Of a stretch of 64,000 nt of DNA, positions 32,899-43,690 are shown piece by piece. The DNA lies in NCBI RefSeq assembly GCF_001570965.1, contig NZ_BCSR01000010.1, positions 1 to 64,000 of the forward strand, read 5' to 3'. Position 1 is the stretch's first letter. Each line of letters starts with the position of its first letter. The position numbers were made by a program, and so were the translations under genes. This stretch comes from Janibacter corallicola NBRC 107790. Lineage in GTDB: Bacteria > Actinomycetota > Actinomycetes > Actinomycetales > Dermatophilaceae. The notes beneath the pieces are model-generated. The model had not been told where the DNA came from, searched no databases, and was given only the letters and a program-made list of their open reading frames with translations.

Positions 32899-35800
32899 CA
32901 GTAGGTCACCTCCTGGTTCGAGCGCTTGCGGATGGTCGTCACTTCGTCGCGGTTGTTGCCGGTCGGCCCGATGTAGTTGAAGAAGTAGGACAGCTGGGCG
33001 TACCCGCCGATGAGGTGGCTGGGCTTCATGAGGATCCGGGTGAGGCTGTTGTGGATGCCGCCCCGCGTGCCGCTCGTCTCCGTCAGTGGCACGTCGATGA
33101 GCCGGTCCTGGGCGTGGTGCATGTAGACCGTGCCCTCGGGCATGCGGTGGCTGACGATCGCGCGGCACGCGACGACGCCGTTGCGGTTGACCGCCTCGAT
33201 CCAGTCGTTGTCGCGGATGCCGGCCTTCGCGGCGTCCTTGTCGGAGAGCCAGATCGCCTGCCCGCCTCGGCTCAGGCTGAGCATGAAGAGGTTGTCCTGG
33301 TACTCGCTGTGGATGGACCACTTGTTGTGCGGCGTCAGGTAGCGCACCGCCACCGAGATCTCCTGCTGGTCCTCCCGCCGGGTGTCGCCGATCTCGCGCT
33401 CGCCGAAGAGCCGGGTCATGTTCAGCGGTGGTCGGTAGGTCGGCAGCTCCTCGCCCATCCCGAGGATCCAGTCGTGGTCGAGGTAGAACTGCTGACGCCC
33501 GGTGAGGGTGTGGAAGGGCTTGAGCCGTTCGATGTTCTGGGTGAAGGGGGCGTAGCGCCGACCGCCGGCCTCGCTGCCGGACCACTCCGGGGAGGTGATC
33601 ACGGGGGTGGGGGCCTGCTGGGTGTCGGCGAAGCTGATCTTGCGCCCCTCCTGCTCCGCGGCCATGTCGCGCATCTCCTGGCCGGTCTGGCGTTCGAGGT
33701 CCCTGAAGCCCTCCGTCGCCAGGCGACCGTTGGAGGTGCCGGAGAGACGCAGGATGGCCTCGGCGACGTGGACGTCGGTCTCGAGCCGAGGCTGGCCCTT
33801 GGCCGGGCCGCGGGTGACGGCGCCGTTGGTGCGGCGCAGCTCCTCGACCTCCCGGGTCGGGTCGTACCTGACTCCCTTCGTCACCATGCCGAGGTCCTCG
33901 AGCAGCGGCCCGACGGCGGTCATCTTCGCGTGGATCGCGGGGTAGTCCCGCTCCACGACCGCCAGGACCGGCAGGGTCTTGCCGGGCACCGGCTCGACGT
34001 CACCGTCCTTCCAGTCCAGGACCCGGCCGTGCACGCTGGCCATGGCCTCGGCGGTGTCGTGCCAGAGCGGCTTGGCGACGACGTCGGTCCGCGTGCCCAG
34101 GTGGTCCTCGGCCATCTCGGAGAAGCGTGCCGCGATGATCTTCCAGGCGTCCCAGTCGTTCTTGGACTGCCACGGCGGCGCGATCGCCGGGTTGAACGAG
34201 TTGATGTACGGGTGCATGTCCGTGGTGTTGAGGTCGTACTTCTCGTACCACGTCGCCGCCGGCAGGACGACGTCGGAGAGGATCGTCGAGCTCGTCATCC
34301 GGAAGTCGATCGTCATGAGCAGGTCGAGCTTGCCCTCGGGGGCCTCCTCGGGCCACGCGACGTCCGTCGGTCGCATGTCCTCCGGCGCCTGGCTCGCCCG
34401 CACCGCGTTGTCCGTGCCGAGCAGGTGCTTGAGGAAGTACTCGTTGCCCTTCGCCGAGGACCCGAAGAGGTTGGAGCGCCAGAGGGAGAGCACCCGGGGG
34501 AAGTTGTCCGGGTCCTCGGGGGCCTCGACCGCGAAGGTGAGGCTGCCCTCCTTGAGCGACCGGGCGACGTAGTCACCCACGGTCATCCCGGCCTCGGACG
34601 CCTCGTCGGCGACGGCCAGCGAGCTGCGGTCGAACTGCGGGTAGGACGGTGCCCAGCCCAGCCGGACGGCCTGGGCGAAGAGGTCCATGGTCGTCTTCCC
34701 GGGGAAGGCGCCCGGCGAGCCGTTGATCTCCTCGGCGGTGAAGGTGTCGTAGCGGTACTGGCTGGTGTTCACGTACCAGTAGGACGTCTGGTTCATGTGG
34801 CGTGGCGGGCGCACCCAGTCCAGGGCGAAGGCCATCTGCTGGAAGCCCATCAGCGGGCGGACCTTCTCCTGGCCGACGTAGTGGGCCCAGCCGCCGCCGT
34901 TGCGCCCCTGGCACCCGGTGATCGTCGTGAGCACCATCATCGTGCGGTATGCCTGGTCGGCGTGGAACCAGTGGTTCACGCCCGCCCCCATGATGATCAT
35001 CCCGCGACCCTCGGTGTCGATCGCGTTCTGCGCCCACTCGCGGGCGATCCGCACGATCTGCTGCGGCGGGACCCCGGCGATCTCGGCACCCCAGGCGGGG
35101 GTGGCCGGCACGCTCGGGTCGTGGTAGTCCCGCGGCCAGGTACCCGGCAGGCCCTCCCGGGCCACGCCGTAGTGCGCGAGCATCAGGTCCAGGACGGTGG
35201 TGACCAGCCGTCCGCCGACACGGCGCACCGGCACTCCGCGCCGCTCCCGGCCCAGCGCGCCCTCGACGTTGTCGAAGCGGGGGAAGGACACCTGCACCGA
35301 CTCCGTGGCCTGCGGGTCGTCGTAGAGGGTCAGGCGGGGCCGCACGTCGCCGAGGTCGAGGTTCCAGCGGCCCTCCTCGGAGCCGAAGCGGTGACCGATC
35401 GAGCCACCCGGGATGACCACCTCGCCGGTTGCCTCGTCGATGACCGCCGGCTTCCACATCGCGTGCTCGGAGCCGGACTCCGGGTGCTCCAGGTCCCCGG
35501 CGACGACGAACTTGCCGGGGCGGTGGCCCCCTTCGTCGGTCTCGTCCAGGGCGACGAGGTACGGGGCATCGGTGAACCGCTGGTTGTACTCCGTGAAGAA
35601 GTCCACCTGCCGGTCGACGAAGTACTCCTTGAGCACGACGTGCGCCATGGCCATGGCCAGCGCCCCGTCGGTGCCGGGGGCCGAGCTGACCCACTCGTCG
35701 GCGAACTTGACGTTCTCGGCGTAGTCGGGGGAGATCGCGATGACCTTCTGCCCCCGGTAGCGGGCCTCGGTCATCCAGTGCGCGTCGGGGGTCCGCGTGA

Positions 35801-36638
35801 GCGGGACGTTGGAGCCCCACATCATGAGGTACCCGGCATCCCACCAGTCACCGGACTCGGGGACGTCGGTCTGGTCGCCGAACATCTCCGGGGAGGCCGG
35901 GGGCAGGTCGGCGTACCAGTCGTAGAAGGAGAGCATCGGGGCGCCGATGAGCTCGTGGTAGCGGGCGCCGGAGGCGTAGCTGACCTGCGACATGGCGGGG
36001 ATGGGGGAGAAGCCGGCGATCCGGTCCGGGCCCCAGCGCTTGATCGTGTAGACGTGCGCGGCGGCGATCATCTCGATCGCCTCCTCCCACGAGGTCCGCA
36101 CGAGACCGCCCTTGCCGCGGGCCTGCTTGTAGCTGCGGCTGGCCTCCTCGTCCTGGACGATCGCGCCCCACGCGACGACGGGGTCCCCGTAGGTGGCCTT
36201 GGCGCGGCGGTAGAGCTCGAGCAGCTGGGTGCGCGCGTAGGGGTAGCGCACCCGGGTGGGGGAGTAGGTGTACCAGGAGAAGGCGGCGCCTCGGGGGCAC
36301 CCGCGCGGCTCGTACTCGGGGCGGTCGGCTCCGGTGCTCGGGTAGTCGGTCTGCTGCGCCTCCCAGGTGATGATCCCGTCCTTGACGTAGACCTTCCACG
36401 AGCAGGACCCGGTGCAGTTCACCCCGTGGGTGGAGCGGACCACCTTGTCGTGGCTCCACCGGTCGCGGTAGAAGACGTCTCCGGAGCGGCCCCCTTCGAG
36501 GAACATCGCCCGCTGGTCCGGGCTGACGCCGGCCTTGGTGAAGAACCGTCGGGTGCCCACCAGGGCCGAGGAGAGGGGGCCGTCCACCCCCGCGGACCGG
36601 GGCAGGCCGGAGTCCGGGCGTCCGCTCGTCGTGGTCAT
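32898..36638 (-). CDS. narG: Respiratory nitrate reductase alpha subunit
   Basis: The 1246-residue catalytic subunit reduces nitrate to nitrite with Mo-bisMGD. The N-terminal FS0 cluster ligands are H71, C75, C79 and C114 (HGVNCTGSC, PRGCPRG). The Mo/MGD region includes MMWGSNVPLTRTPDAHW, whose Asp family members use on Mo. There is no Tat signal, as expected for cytoplasm-facing NarG. ATG 36638 overlaps the regulator stop (ATGA) and follows GGAGGAAG. Length is full. Confidence 0.98.
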   Translation of the reverse strand: MTTTSGRPDSGLPRSAGVDGPLSSALVGTRRFFTKAGVSPDQRAMFLEGGRSGDVFYRDRWSHDKVVRSTHGVNCTGSCSWKVYVKDGIITWEAQQTDYPSTGADRPEYEPRGCPRGAAFSWYTYSPTRVRYPYARTQLLELYRRAKATYGDPVVAWGAIVQDEEASRSYKQARGKGGLVRTSWEEAIEMIAAAHVYTIKRWGPDRIAGFSPIPAMSQVSYASGARYHELIGAPMLSFYDWYADLPPASPEMFGDQTDVPESGDWWDAGYLMMWGSNVPLTRTPDAHWMTEARYRGQKVIAISPDYAENVKFADEWVSSAPGTDGALAMAMAHVVLKEYFVDRQVDFFTEYNQRFTDAPYLVALDETDEGGHRPGKFVVAGDLEHPESGSEHAMWKPAVIDEATGEVVIPGGSIGHRFGSEEGRWNLDLGDVRPRLTLYDDPQATESVQVSFPRFDNVEGALGRERRGVPVRRVGGRLVTTVLDLMLAHYGVAREGLPGTWPRDYHDPSVPATPAWGAEIAGVPPQQIVRIAREWAQNAIDTEGRGMIIMGAGVNHWFHADQAYRTMMVLTTITGCQGRNGGGWAHYVGQEKVRPLMGFQQMAFALDWVRPPRHMNQTSYWYVNTSQYRYDTFTAEEINGSPGAFPGKTTMDLFAQAVRLGWAPSYPQFDRSSLAVADEASEAGMTVGDYVARSLKEGSLTFAVEAPEDPDNFPRVLSLWRSNLFGSSAKGNEYFLKHLLGTDNAVRASQAPEDMRPTDVAWPEEAPEGKLDLLMTIDFRMTSSTILSDVVLPAATWYEKYDLNTTDMHPYINSFNPAIAPPWQSKNDWDAWKIIAARFSEMAEDHLGTRTDVVAKPLWHDTAEAMASVHGRVLDWKDGDVEPVPGKTLPVLAVVERDYPAIHAKMTAVGPLLEDLGMVTKGVRYDPTREVEELRRTNGAVTRGPAKGQPRLETDVHVAEAILRLSGTSNGRLATEGFRDLERQTGQEMRDMAAEQEGRKISFADTQQAPTPVITSPEWSGSEAGGRRYAPFTQNIERLKPFHTLTGRQQFYLDHDWILGMGEELPTYRPPLNMTRLFGEREIGDTRREDQQEISVAVRYLTPHNKWSIHSEYQDNLFMLSLSRGGQAIWLSDKDAAKAGIRDNDWIEAVNRNGVVACRAIVSHRMPEGTVYMHHAQDRLIDVPLTETSGTRGGIHNSLTRILMKPSHLIGGYAQLSYFFNYIGPTGNNRDEVTTIRKRSNQEVTY

Positions 36639-37396
36639 GTGCTTCCTCCTGGTGCGCTGGGATCGGCGGGCGTGGTCACGAGTGCCCGGCAGCGGTTCGG
36701 GCCGACGAAGGGCTCGAGCGTCATCCGCGCGTCCTCCTCGCCGAGCCGGTCGAGGGTGCCCCGCATGAGGCCGCGGTGGATGCCGCAGGCGACGTCCGGG
36801 TGGCTGCGGGCCAGCTCGATGAAGGGGCAGCCGACGAGGTCGATGCGCGCGGTGCGCCCGCCCTCCTCGGAGCCCACGTCCGGGTGGTAGCCCCACGCGC
36901 GCAGGACGTCGACGAGGGCCGTGACCACCGCCCACCACGGGACGGTGGTGTCGGTCGGTCCCTGCCCGGCCGCGTCGGCCGGAGCCTGCCGACGTGCCCA
37001 CCGGGCACCGGCCTCCTCGGGGCGAAGGGGGCTGCCGTCCCCGTGGCGGGCGCCGAAGGACTCGGTCAGCAGCCGCGCGAGCAGCTCGTGGGGGCGCTCC
37101 GGTGCCTCCGGGGGGAGGGACCGGTAGCGCTTCGGGGGGCGGCCGGCGCCGGGCGTGGGCACCGACTGGCTCGCGATGAGCCCGCCCTCGAGGAGGCGGG
37201 TGAGGTGGAAGCGCACCGTGGTCACGTGCAGCCCGACGTGCACGGCGAGCTCGGCGGCGCTCAGGCCGTCGGCGCGGCGCTCCGGCGGCAGGTCGGCGAG
37301 GACGTCGACGAGCTCGCGGCGCACGGCAGAGCGGAGCAGTCCCTCGGGGGTGTCACCGGCGCCGGTGCCTCCCGGCGAGCCCGCCGCTGAGACCAT
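36635..37396 (-). CDS. SufR-like winged-helix regulator (ArsR-related, COG2345 type) leading the nar operon
   Basis: The 253-residue protein has a winged helix at about 25-95 (RRELVDVLADL, LSAAELAVHVGLHVTTVRFHL, RPPKRYRSL). The C-terminal domain carries three cysteines, C190 (VGCPF), C204 (VACGIHRGL) and C236 (PNRCRAL), in the place where SufR-type regulators bind an iron-sulfur cluster. It overlaps narG by 4 nt, so a redox, Fe-S or NO-sensing control of narGHJI is inferred. GTG 37399 is an alternative start. Confidence 0.8.
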   Translation of the reverse strand: MVSAAGSPGGTGAGDTPEGLLRSAVRRELVDVLADLPPERRADGLSAAELAVHVGLHVTTVRFHLTRLLEGGLIASQSVPTPGAGRPPKRYRSLPPEAPERPHELLARLLTESFGARHGDGSPLRPEEAGARWARRQAPADAAGQGPTDTTVPWWAVVTALVDVLRAWGYHPDVGSEEGGRTARIDLVGCPFIELARSHPDVACGIHRGLMRGTLDRLGEEDARMTLEPFVGPNRCRALVTTPADPSAPGGST

Positions 37397-37399
37397 CAC

Positions 37400-37604
37400 G
37401 AGCCTGACGGTGCCAGATAAAGATGATGGTGGCGAGGGACTGCCGGGCGATCGTTACGCTCTCGATTTGGGCAACGACGAGGTGGCCGAATTCACCGGCA
37501 CGTCGGCGATCCGGCGCCTGCAGCACTCCGCCGGACGGGATCGGGTGCCGGTGCCGAGCGGCGTGCGCGCCCGATCCGGACGGGAGATTTGGAGGAACCC
37601 CCGG
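37400..37604. other. Intergenic region upstream of the nar run
   Basis: About 205 nt contain no convincing gene. The minus strand has the relatively AT-rich stretch around 37415-37428 (TTTATCT and CATCATC), a candidate -10/operator zone for the regulator-nar transcript; no clear FNR box was seen. Confidence 0.4.
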
Positions 37605-38558
37605 TCAGCTCTCCTTGACCCGGATCATGCCCTCCTGGGTGATCGTCGTCGTCAGGGTCCCGTCCCGGGTGAAGACCCGCCCGATCCCGAGCCCGCGGCC
37701 GCCCTGCGCGGAGGGCGACTCCTGGGAGTAGAGCAGCCACTGCGAGGGGTCGACGGGGCGGTGGAACCACATCGAGTGGTCGAGGCTGGCCACGCGCAGG
37801 CTGGTGTCGGTCCAGACCCGGCCGTGCCGGCGCAGGACCGACTCCAGCAGCGTGTAGTCCGAGAGGTAGGCCATGACGCAGGCGCGGAGGAACGGGTCCT
37901 CGCCGACGTCGGAGACGACGCGGATCCACACGTTCTGCCGGGCCTCGTGGGGCCCGTCGATGCGCATGGCGATGTCACCCTCGACGTAGCGGTGGTCCAC
38001 CGGGCGGGCGATCAGGTGCTGCGCGCGGGCGTTGTCGAACTGCCCGTACTTCGAGGCGAGCGAGGGCAGCTCCTCGGGGCCCGGGACGTCCGGCATCGGG
38101 TCGTGGTGGTCCAGCCCCCCGGCCGGGTCCTCGTAGGAGGCGGTGAGGGAGAGGATCGGTCGGTCGTTCTGCAGCGCGTGCACCCGTCGGGCGGAGAAGG
38201 AGCGCCCGTCGCGCATCCGCTCGACCGAGAAGCGGACCGGCTGGGTGTCGTCGCCGGGCCGCAGGAAGTAGGCGTGCAGCGAGTGCGGCAGCCGCTGCGG
38301 GAACTGCTCGCGCACCGTGAGGTTGGCCGCCATGAGGGACTGGGCCAGCACCTGCCCGCCGTAGATCCGGTGGTGCGGCTGCTCGAGGCTGTCGCCCTCG
38401 TAGACGTCGATCTCCTGGGCCCCGACACCGACGGAGGCCTCGTCGGACCCGCTGACGGTGATCCTGCCCGTGCCCATGTGCCGCAGCCGCAGGACCGCGA
38501 GCATGTCGGACAACGAGCGTGCCTGGCGCTCGGCGGCGGTGGTGGGATCAGGGCTCAC
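37605..38558 (-). CDS. tesB: Acyl-CoA thioesterase II
   Basis: The 317-residue double hot-dog protein hydrolyses medium and long acyl-CoA. Conserved parts are IYGGQVLAQSLMAAN near 65, HSLHAYFLRPGD, the VSDVGEDPFLRACVMAYLSDYTLL block in parts and SLDHSMWFHRP (catalytic Asp). The GTG start at 38558 follows AAGGAGA at good spacing, so this gene is leadered. Confidence 0.94.
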   Translation of the reverse strand: MSPDPTTAAERQARSLSDMLAVLRLRHMGTGRITVSGSDEASVGVGAQEIDVYEGDSLEQPHHRIYGGQVLAQSLMAANLTVREQFPQRLPHSLHAYFLRPGDDTQPVRFSVERMRDGRSFSARRVHALQNDRPILSLTASYEDPAGGLDHHDPMPDVPGPEELPSLASKYGQFDNARAQHLIARPVDHRYVEGDIAMRIDGPHEARQNVWIRVVSDVGEDPFLRACVMAYLSDYTLLESVLRRHGRVWTDTSLRVASLDHSMWFHRPVDPSQWLLYSQESPSAQGGRGLGIGRVFTRDGTLTTTITQEGMIRVKES

Positions 38559-38597
38559 GCGATCTCCTTGGTGACGGTCTGTCCGAAGACTATGCGA

Positions 38598-40730
<2,133 letters not shown>

Positions 40731-40736
40731 CCCGCA

Positions 40737-40742
40737 ACGGTA
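40737..40742 (-). promoter_or_regulatory. Putative leaderless -10 of recQ
   Basis: TACCGT on the minus strand ends 6 nt before ATG 40730. Confidence 0.5.
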
Positions 40743-40818
40743 GGCGAGGGCACCGACCTCGCACTCCCGGCGGGGAGACCCTGGGGACGGTGGGGATGGC
40801 CTCTGCGAGGATGTGGAC

Positions 40819-41286
40819 ATGGTCCAGCCGAACGTCGCCCACCACCCCTTCGGCGTCGAGGTCCCGATGCGCTGGGGCGACATGGACGCCTTCGGTCACG
40901 TGAACAACGTCGCCTTCCACCGGTACCTCGAGGAAGCGCGGATCCTGGCCTTCGCCGAGTGGTTCGAGGGGTGGACCGGTGGTGCCCAGGACCGGCCGGT
41001 CGTGCTGCTCGCCCGGCAGGAGGTCGAGTACCTCGCCCAGCTGCACTACGGCCCGAGGCCCGTGTTCATCGAGATGTGGGTCAGCGACGTCGGCGGGGCC
41101 AGCTGGGACCTCGGCTACGAGATGCGCTCGGGTCCCGACCCGGAGGAGACGCTCTACCTGCGGGCCGAGTCCACGATCGTCGCCTTCGACGTCGAGCGCC
41201 AGAGCCCCCGGTCGCTCACCGACCACGAGCGCACGGTGCTCGGTCGGTACACCGGTGAGCCGGTGGCGATGAGGCGGCGCCGGTGA
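40819..41286 (+). CDS. Hot-dog acyl-CoA thioesterase (4-hydroxybenzoyl-CoA type)
   Basis: The 155-residue protein has the 4HBT motif RWGDMDAFGHVNNVAFHRYLEE-like core (Asp as catalytic residue) at about 18-35. It is the counterpart of Rv2475c, downstream of ssb/ettA in mycobacteria. ATG 40819 is used; GAGGAT lies 6 nt before it, so GTG 40813 is less likely. Divergent from recQ; its stop overlaps the next gene. Confidence 0.9.
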   Translation: MVQPNVAHHPFGVEVPMRWGDMDAFGHVNNVAFHRYLEEARILAFAEWFEGWTGGAQDRPVVLLARQEVEYLAQLHYGPRPVFIEMWVSDVGGASWDLGYEMRSGPDPEETLYLRAESTIVAFDVERQSPRSLTDHERTVLGRYTGEPVAMRRRR

Positions 41287-41912
41287 CCACCTTCCGGCTG
41301 CCCGACGACGCCAGCGCCGGCGACCTGCGGACCTATCTCGCCAGGGCCCGCAAGGCCGACCCCGACGGTGACGTGCGGCTGCAGGCCGTGGGCCCGGTCC
41401 TCGCCGCCTGGACCTGCGTCGTGCCGGGCCGGGGCATCAGCAGCTCCGGTCTCGTCCTCGGCCTGCGGACCTTCGCCCTCGCCGAGCACCTCACCCACGA
41501 CGTCACCGTGCCGGTCAAGGCGGTGAGCGACCGGTTGGCCCGTGGCGGCCGCGAGATCCCCGAGCCCCCGGTCACCTCGGACCCCACGTGGCGGGCGCTC
41601 TCCCCGCCGCGCTCGGGCTGGGAGCGGGTCGGGGGACTGCCTGCCGAGGACCTGCGCCAGGTCGCGCTCGCCGGCATCGCCGAGGTGACCCGCGGAGCGC
41701 CCGAGGGGTCCGGCTCGGCGGCGGTCGCCGATCTGCGCTCGCGGATCTGGGGACGTCCCACCGACACCGTCCCACCGGTGCCCGCCGGGGGCGCCTACGG
41801 CCTGCACGTTCTCGGCTTCCTCGGTGGCGGGGCAGCGGACGAGGTCGAGGTGCACGCCGTCGGGCCCTGGACCCGGCTGAGCACCCCACGCGGCTTCGTC
41901 GTCTGCCGCTGA
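41283..41912 (+). CDS. Conserved hypothetical protein
   Basis: I do not recognise a domain in this 209-residue protein. It has no signal peptide or membrane helix; it begins TTFRLPDDASAGDLRTYLARARK and has a central VLGLRTFALAEH segment and a Gly-rich region near the C terminus. It overlaps the thioesterase stop by 4 nt, and the same position is filled by Rv2474c in mycobacteria, so it may work with the thioesterase. Confidence 0.75.
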   Translation: MTTFRLPDDASAGDLRTYLARARKADPDGDVRLQAVGPVLAAWTCVVPGRGISSSGLVLGLRTFALAEHLTHDVTVPVKAVSDRLARGGREIPEPPVTSDPTWRALSPPRSGWERVGGLPAEDLRQVALAGIAEVTRGAPEGSGSAAVADLRSRIWGRPTDTVPPVPAGGAYGLHVLGFLGGGAADEVEVHAVGPWTRLSTPRGFVVCR

Positions 41913-41920
41913 GCCCGACC

Positions 41921-41926
41921 TAGGGT
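41921..41926 (+). promoter_or_regulatory. Putative leaderless -10 of the IMPase gene
   Basis: TAGGGT ends 6 nt before ATG 41933. Confidence 0.5.
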
Positions 41927-41932
41927 GGGGCC

Positions 41933-42733
41933 ATGCAGCACTCCACCGTGCCCGGGACCGAGGACATCCCCGAGGGGATCTCCGACGCCGACCTCGCGGC
42001 GGAGCTGACCCGCCGCGCCGCCGAGCTCGCGCAGCGCATGCGCGAGGAGGGGGTGCGGGGCCGGCGCAAGACCTCGGTCTCCGACGTCGTGACCGAGGCC
42101 GACCACGCCGCCGAGGAGCTCGTCGCCGGCACCCTCGCCCGGCTGCGTCCGCAGGACGGGATCGTCGGCGAGGAGGGGGCGGCGCGCCCTTCGTCCTCCG
42201 GGCGCACGTGGGTCATCGACCCCGTGGACGGCACCTACAACTTCCTCGCCGGGCTGGACACCTGGTGCAGCGCCCTCGCCCTGCGCGGGGGCGATGAGCT
42301 GCTCCTCGGGTCGGTGCACCGGCCGGCCTCCGGGGAGGCCTGGCGCGGCGGTCGGGAGCTGCCGACCACGCTCGGCGGCCGGCCCCTCGGGGAGCTGGCC
42401 GACCTGCCACTGGCCGAGGTCGCGATGGCGACCTACCTGCACCCGGGCGTGCTCGACCGGGAGGACCTGCGCGAGCCGTGGCTGGCCGCGATCTCCGGCG
42501 CGGCGACGGTGCGGATGTTCGGGTCCGGGTCCTGCGACCTCGGGGCCGTCGCGACCGGCCGGGTCGGTGTGTGGGCCCAGCAGTCCGTCCCCGACTGGGA
42601 CTGGCTCCCCGGCGCCGCCCTCGTGCAGGGGGTCGGAGGTCGCACCGAGCAGGTGCGCGTGCGGGGGACGGTGTGGAGCGTCGCCGGTCGGCCGACCGCC
42701 GTCGAGGAGGTTCTCACGGCGCTACGGCGCTGA
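41933..42733 (+). CDS. Inositol-monophosphatase-family phosphatase
   Basis: The 266-residue metal-dependent phosphatase has the FIG motifs: EEGAARP (first Glu), DPVDGTYNF (Asp pair) and PDWDWLPGAALV (late Asp). Candidate substrates are inositol 1-phosphate, histidinol phosphate or PAP. Since mycothiol and phosphatidylinositol need inositol phosphatases in actinobacteria, that role is plausible but unproven. Confidence 0.9.
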   Translation: MQHSTVPGTEDIPEGISDADLAAELTRRAAELAQRMREEGVRGRRKTSVSDVVTEADHAAEELVAGTLARLRPQDGIVGEEGAARPSSSGRTWVIDPVDGTYNFLAGLDTWCSALALRGGDELLLGSVHRPASGEAWRGGRELPTTLGGRPLGELADLPLAEVAMATYLHPGVLDREDLREPWLAAISGAATVRMFGSGSCDLGAVATGRVGVWAQQSVPDWDWLPGAALVQGVGGRTEQVRVRGTVWSVAGRPTAVEEVLTALRR

Positions 42734-42751
42734 GTCCACCTCCACTCTGGG

Positions 42752-43621
42752 TCAGGGGCGAAGGGGGTGGCCCCGCTCCGCGAGCACGTCCCGGAGGGTG
42801 TCGATCCGGTCGCTGACGATCCCGTCGACCCCGAGGTCGAAGAGGCGGTTCATCTCGGCGGCGTCGTCGATGGTCCACACGTGCACGTGCTTGCCCAGTC
42901 GGTGGGCGGTCTCGAGCAGTCGGCGCGTCACGAGGGTCACCGTCACCGGCCCGACCGGGTGCGTGACGGGGATCTGCAGCGCCTGGGCGGGGGAGCGCAG
43001 CAGCCGGGAGATCGTCGCGGGCAGCAGCCGCAGCGAGGCGACACCGGCCGGCCCGGCGGAGGTCGCCAGGTGCGGGCCGAGGGCCTTGCGCACCGCGCGC
43101 AGCCGGGTGTCGCTGAAGGAGCCGACGCAGACCCGTTCCAGCGCACCGTGGCGGCGGACGGCCGCGACGAGCGGCTCGACGGCGCCGGGCGCCTTGACGT
43201 CGATGTTGAAGCGGACGTCGGGGAAAGTCTCGAAGAGCTCGTCCATGAGCGGCACGCCCTCGCTGCCACCGATGCGCGCCTCGGCCACCCGGGCCCACGG
43301 CAGGTCCGCGATCGCGCCCTGCGCGTCCGTCACCCGGTCGAGGACCTCGTCGTGGAAGGCGACCAGGCGCCCGTCCGCCGTCGCGTGCACGTCGGTCTCG
43401 AGGTACCGGTAACCCATGTCGACCGCCCGCCGGAAGGCCGCGACGGTGTTCTCCCGCCCGACGTTCGGCGCGTATGTCGACCCGCCCCGGTGGGCCAGGC
43501 CTACGGGCCTCGTGTCGGCGAAGTAGGGGAAGTCCGCGGCGGCTCTCACGTGCTCACCGTACGCGCGTGCGCGTGCTCGCCGCAGGAACGCGTCGATCCA
43601 GTGGGCCGCTGCGGCAGGCAC
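42752..43621 (-). CDS. Glycerophosphodiester phosphodiesterase
   Basis: The 289-residue TIM-barrel enzyme cleaves glycerophosphodiesters to glycerol 3-phosphate. Catalytic motifs are LAHRGGST (His), RENTVAAF (Glu), YLETDVHATADG (Glu/Asp) and VAFHDEVLDR (His). There is no signal peptide, so it is cytoplasmic. The GTG start at 43621 is taken from the longest supported N terminus. Confidence 0.93.
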   Translation of the reverse strand: MPAAAAHWIDAFLRRARARAYGEHVRAAADFPYFADTRPVGLAHRGGSTYAPNVGRENTVAAFRRAVDMGYRYLETDVHATADGRLVAFHDEVLDRVTDAQGAIADLPWARVAEARIGGSEGVPLMDELFETFPDVRFNIDVKAPGAVEPLVAAVRRHGALERVCVGSFSDTRLRAVRKALGPHLATSAGPAGVASLRLLPATISRLLRSPAQALQIPVTHPVGPVTVTLVTRRLLETAHRLGKHVHVWTIDDAAEMNRLFDLGVDGIVSDRIDTLRDVLAERGHPLRP

Positions 43622-43642
43622 CGTGACGCGAAGGAGTGGGCC

Positions 43643-43660
43643 CCCGGGCCGCCGCCCGGG
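43643..43660 (-). terminator. GC hairpin downstream of the alpha-glucosidase gene
   Basis: CCCGGGC-CGCC-GCCCGGG is a 7-bp stem with a 4-nt loop after the stop of the minus-strand glucosidase gene, without a T tract. Confidence 0.35.
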
Positions 43661-43690
43661 AACGGAGCAGCAGGGGCACCGTCGCGGTGA

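Noticed and set aside
33015-36890. A 1291-codon open frame on the plus strand opposite narG
   Set aside because: It is the antisense shadow of narG caused by high GC in third positions; the peptide is low-complexity in Arg, Gly, Val and Asp and has no domain, while narG is unmistakable.
37400-37604. FNR/CRP-type site upstream of the nar regulator
   Set aside because: No TTGAT-N4-ATCAA or TGTGA-N6-TCACA-like palindrome was visible.
37423-37731. A 102-codon plus-strand frame in the gap before tesB
   Set aside because: No homology or good ribosome binding site; its second half is antisense to tesB.
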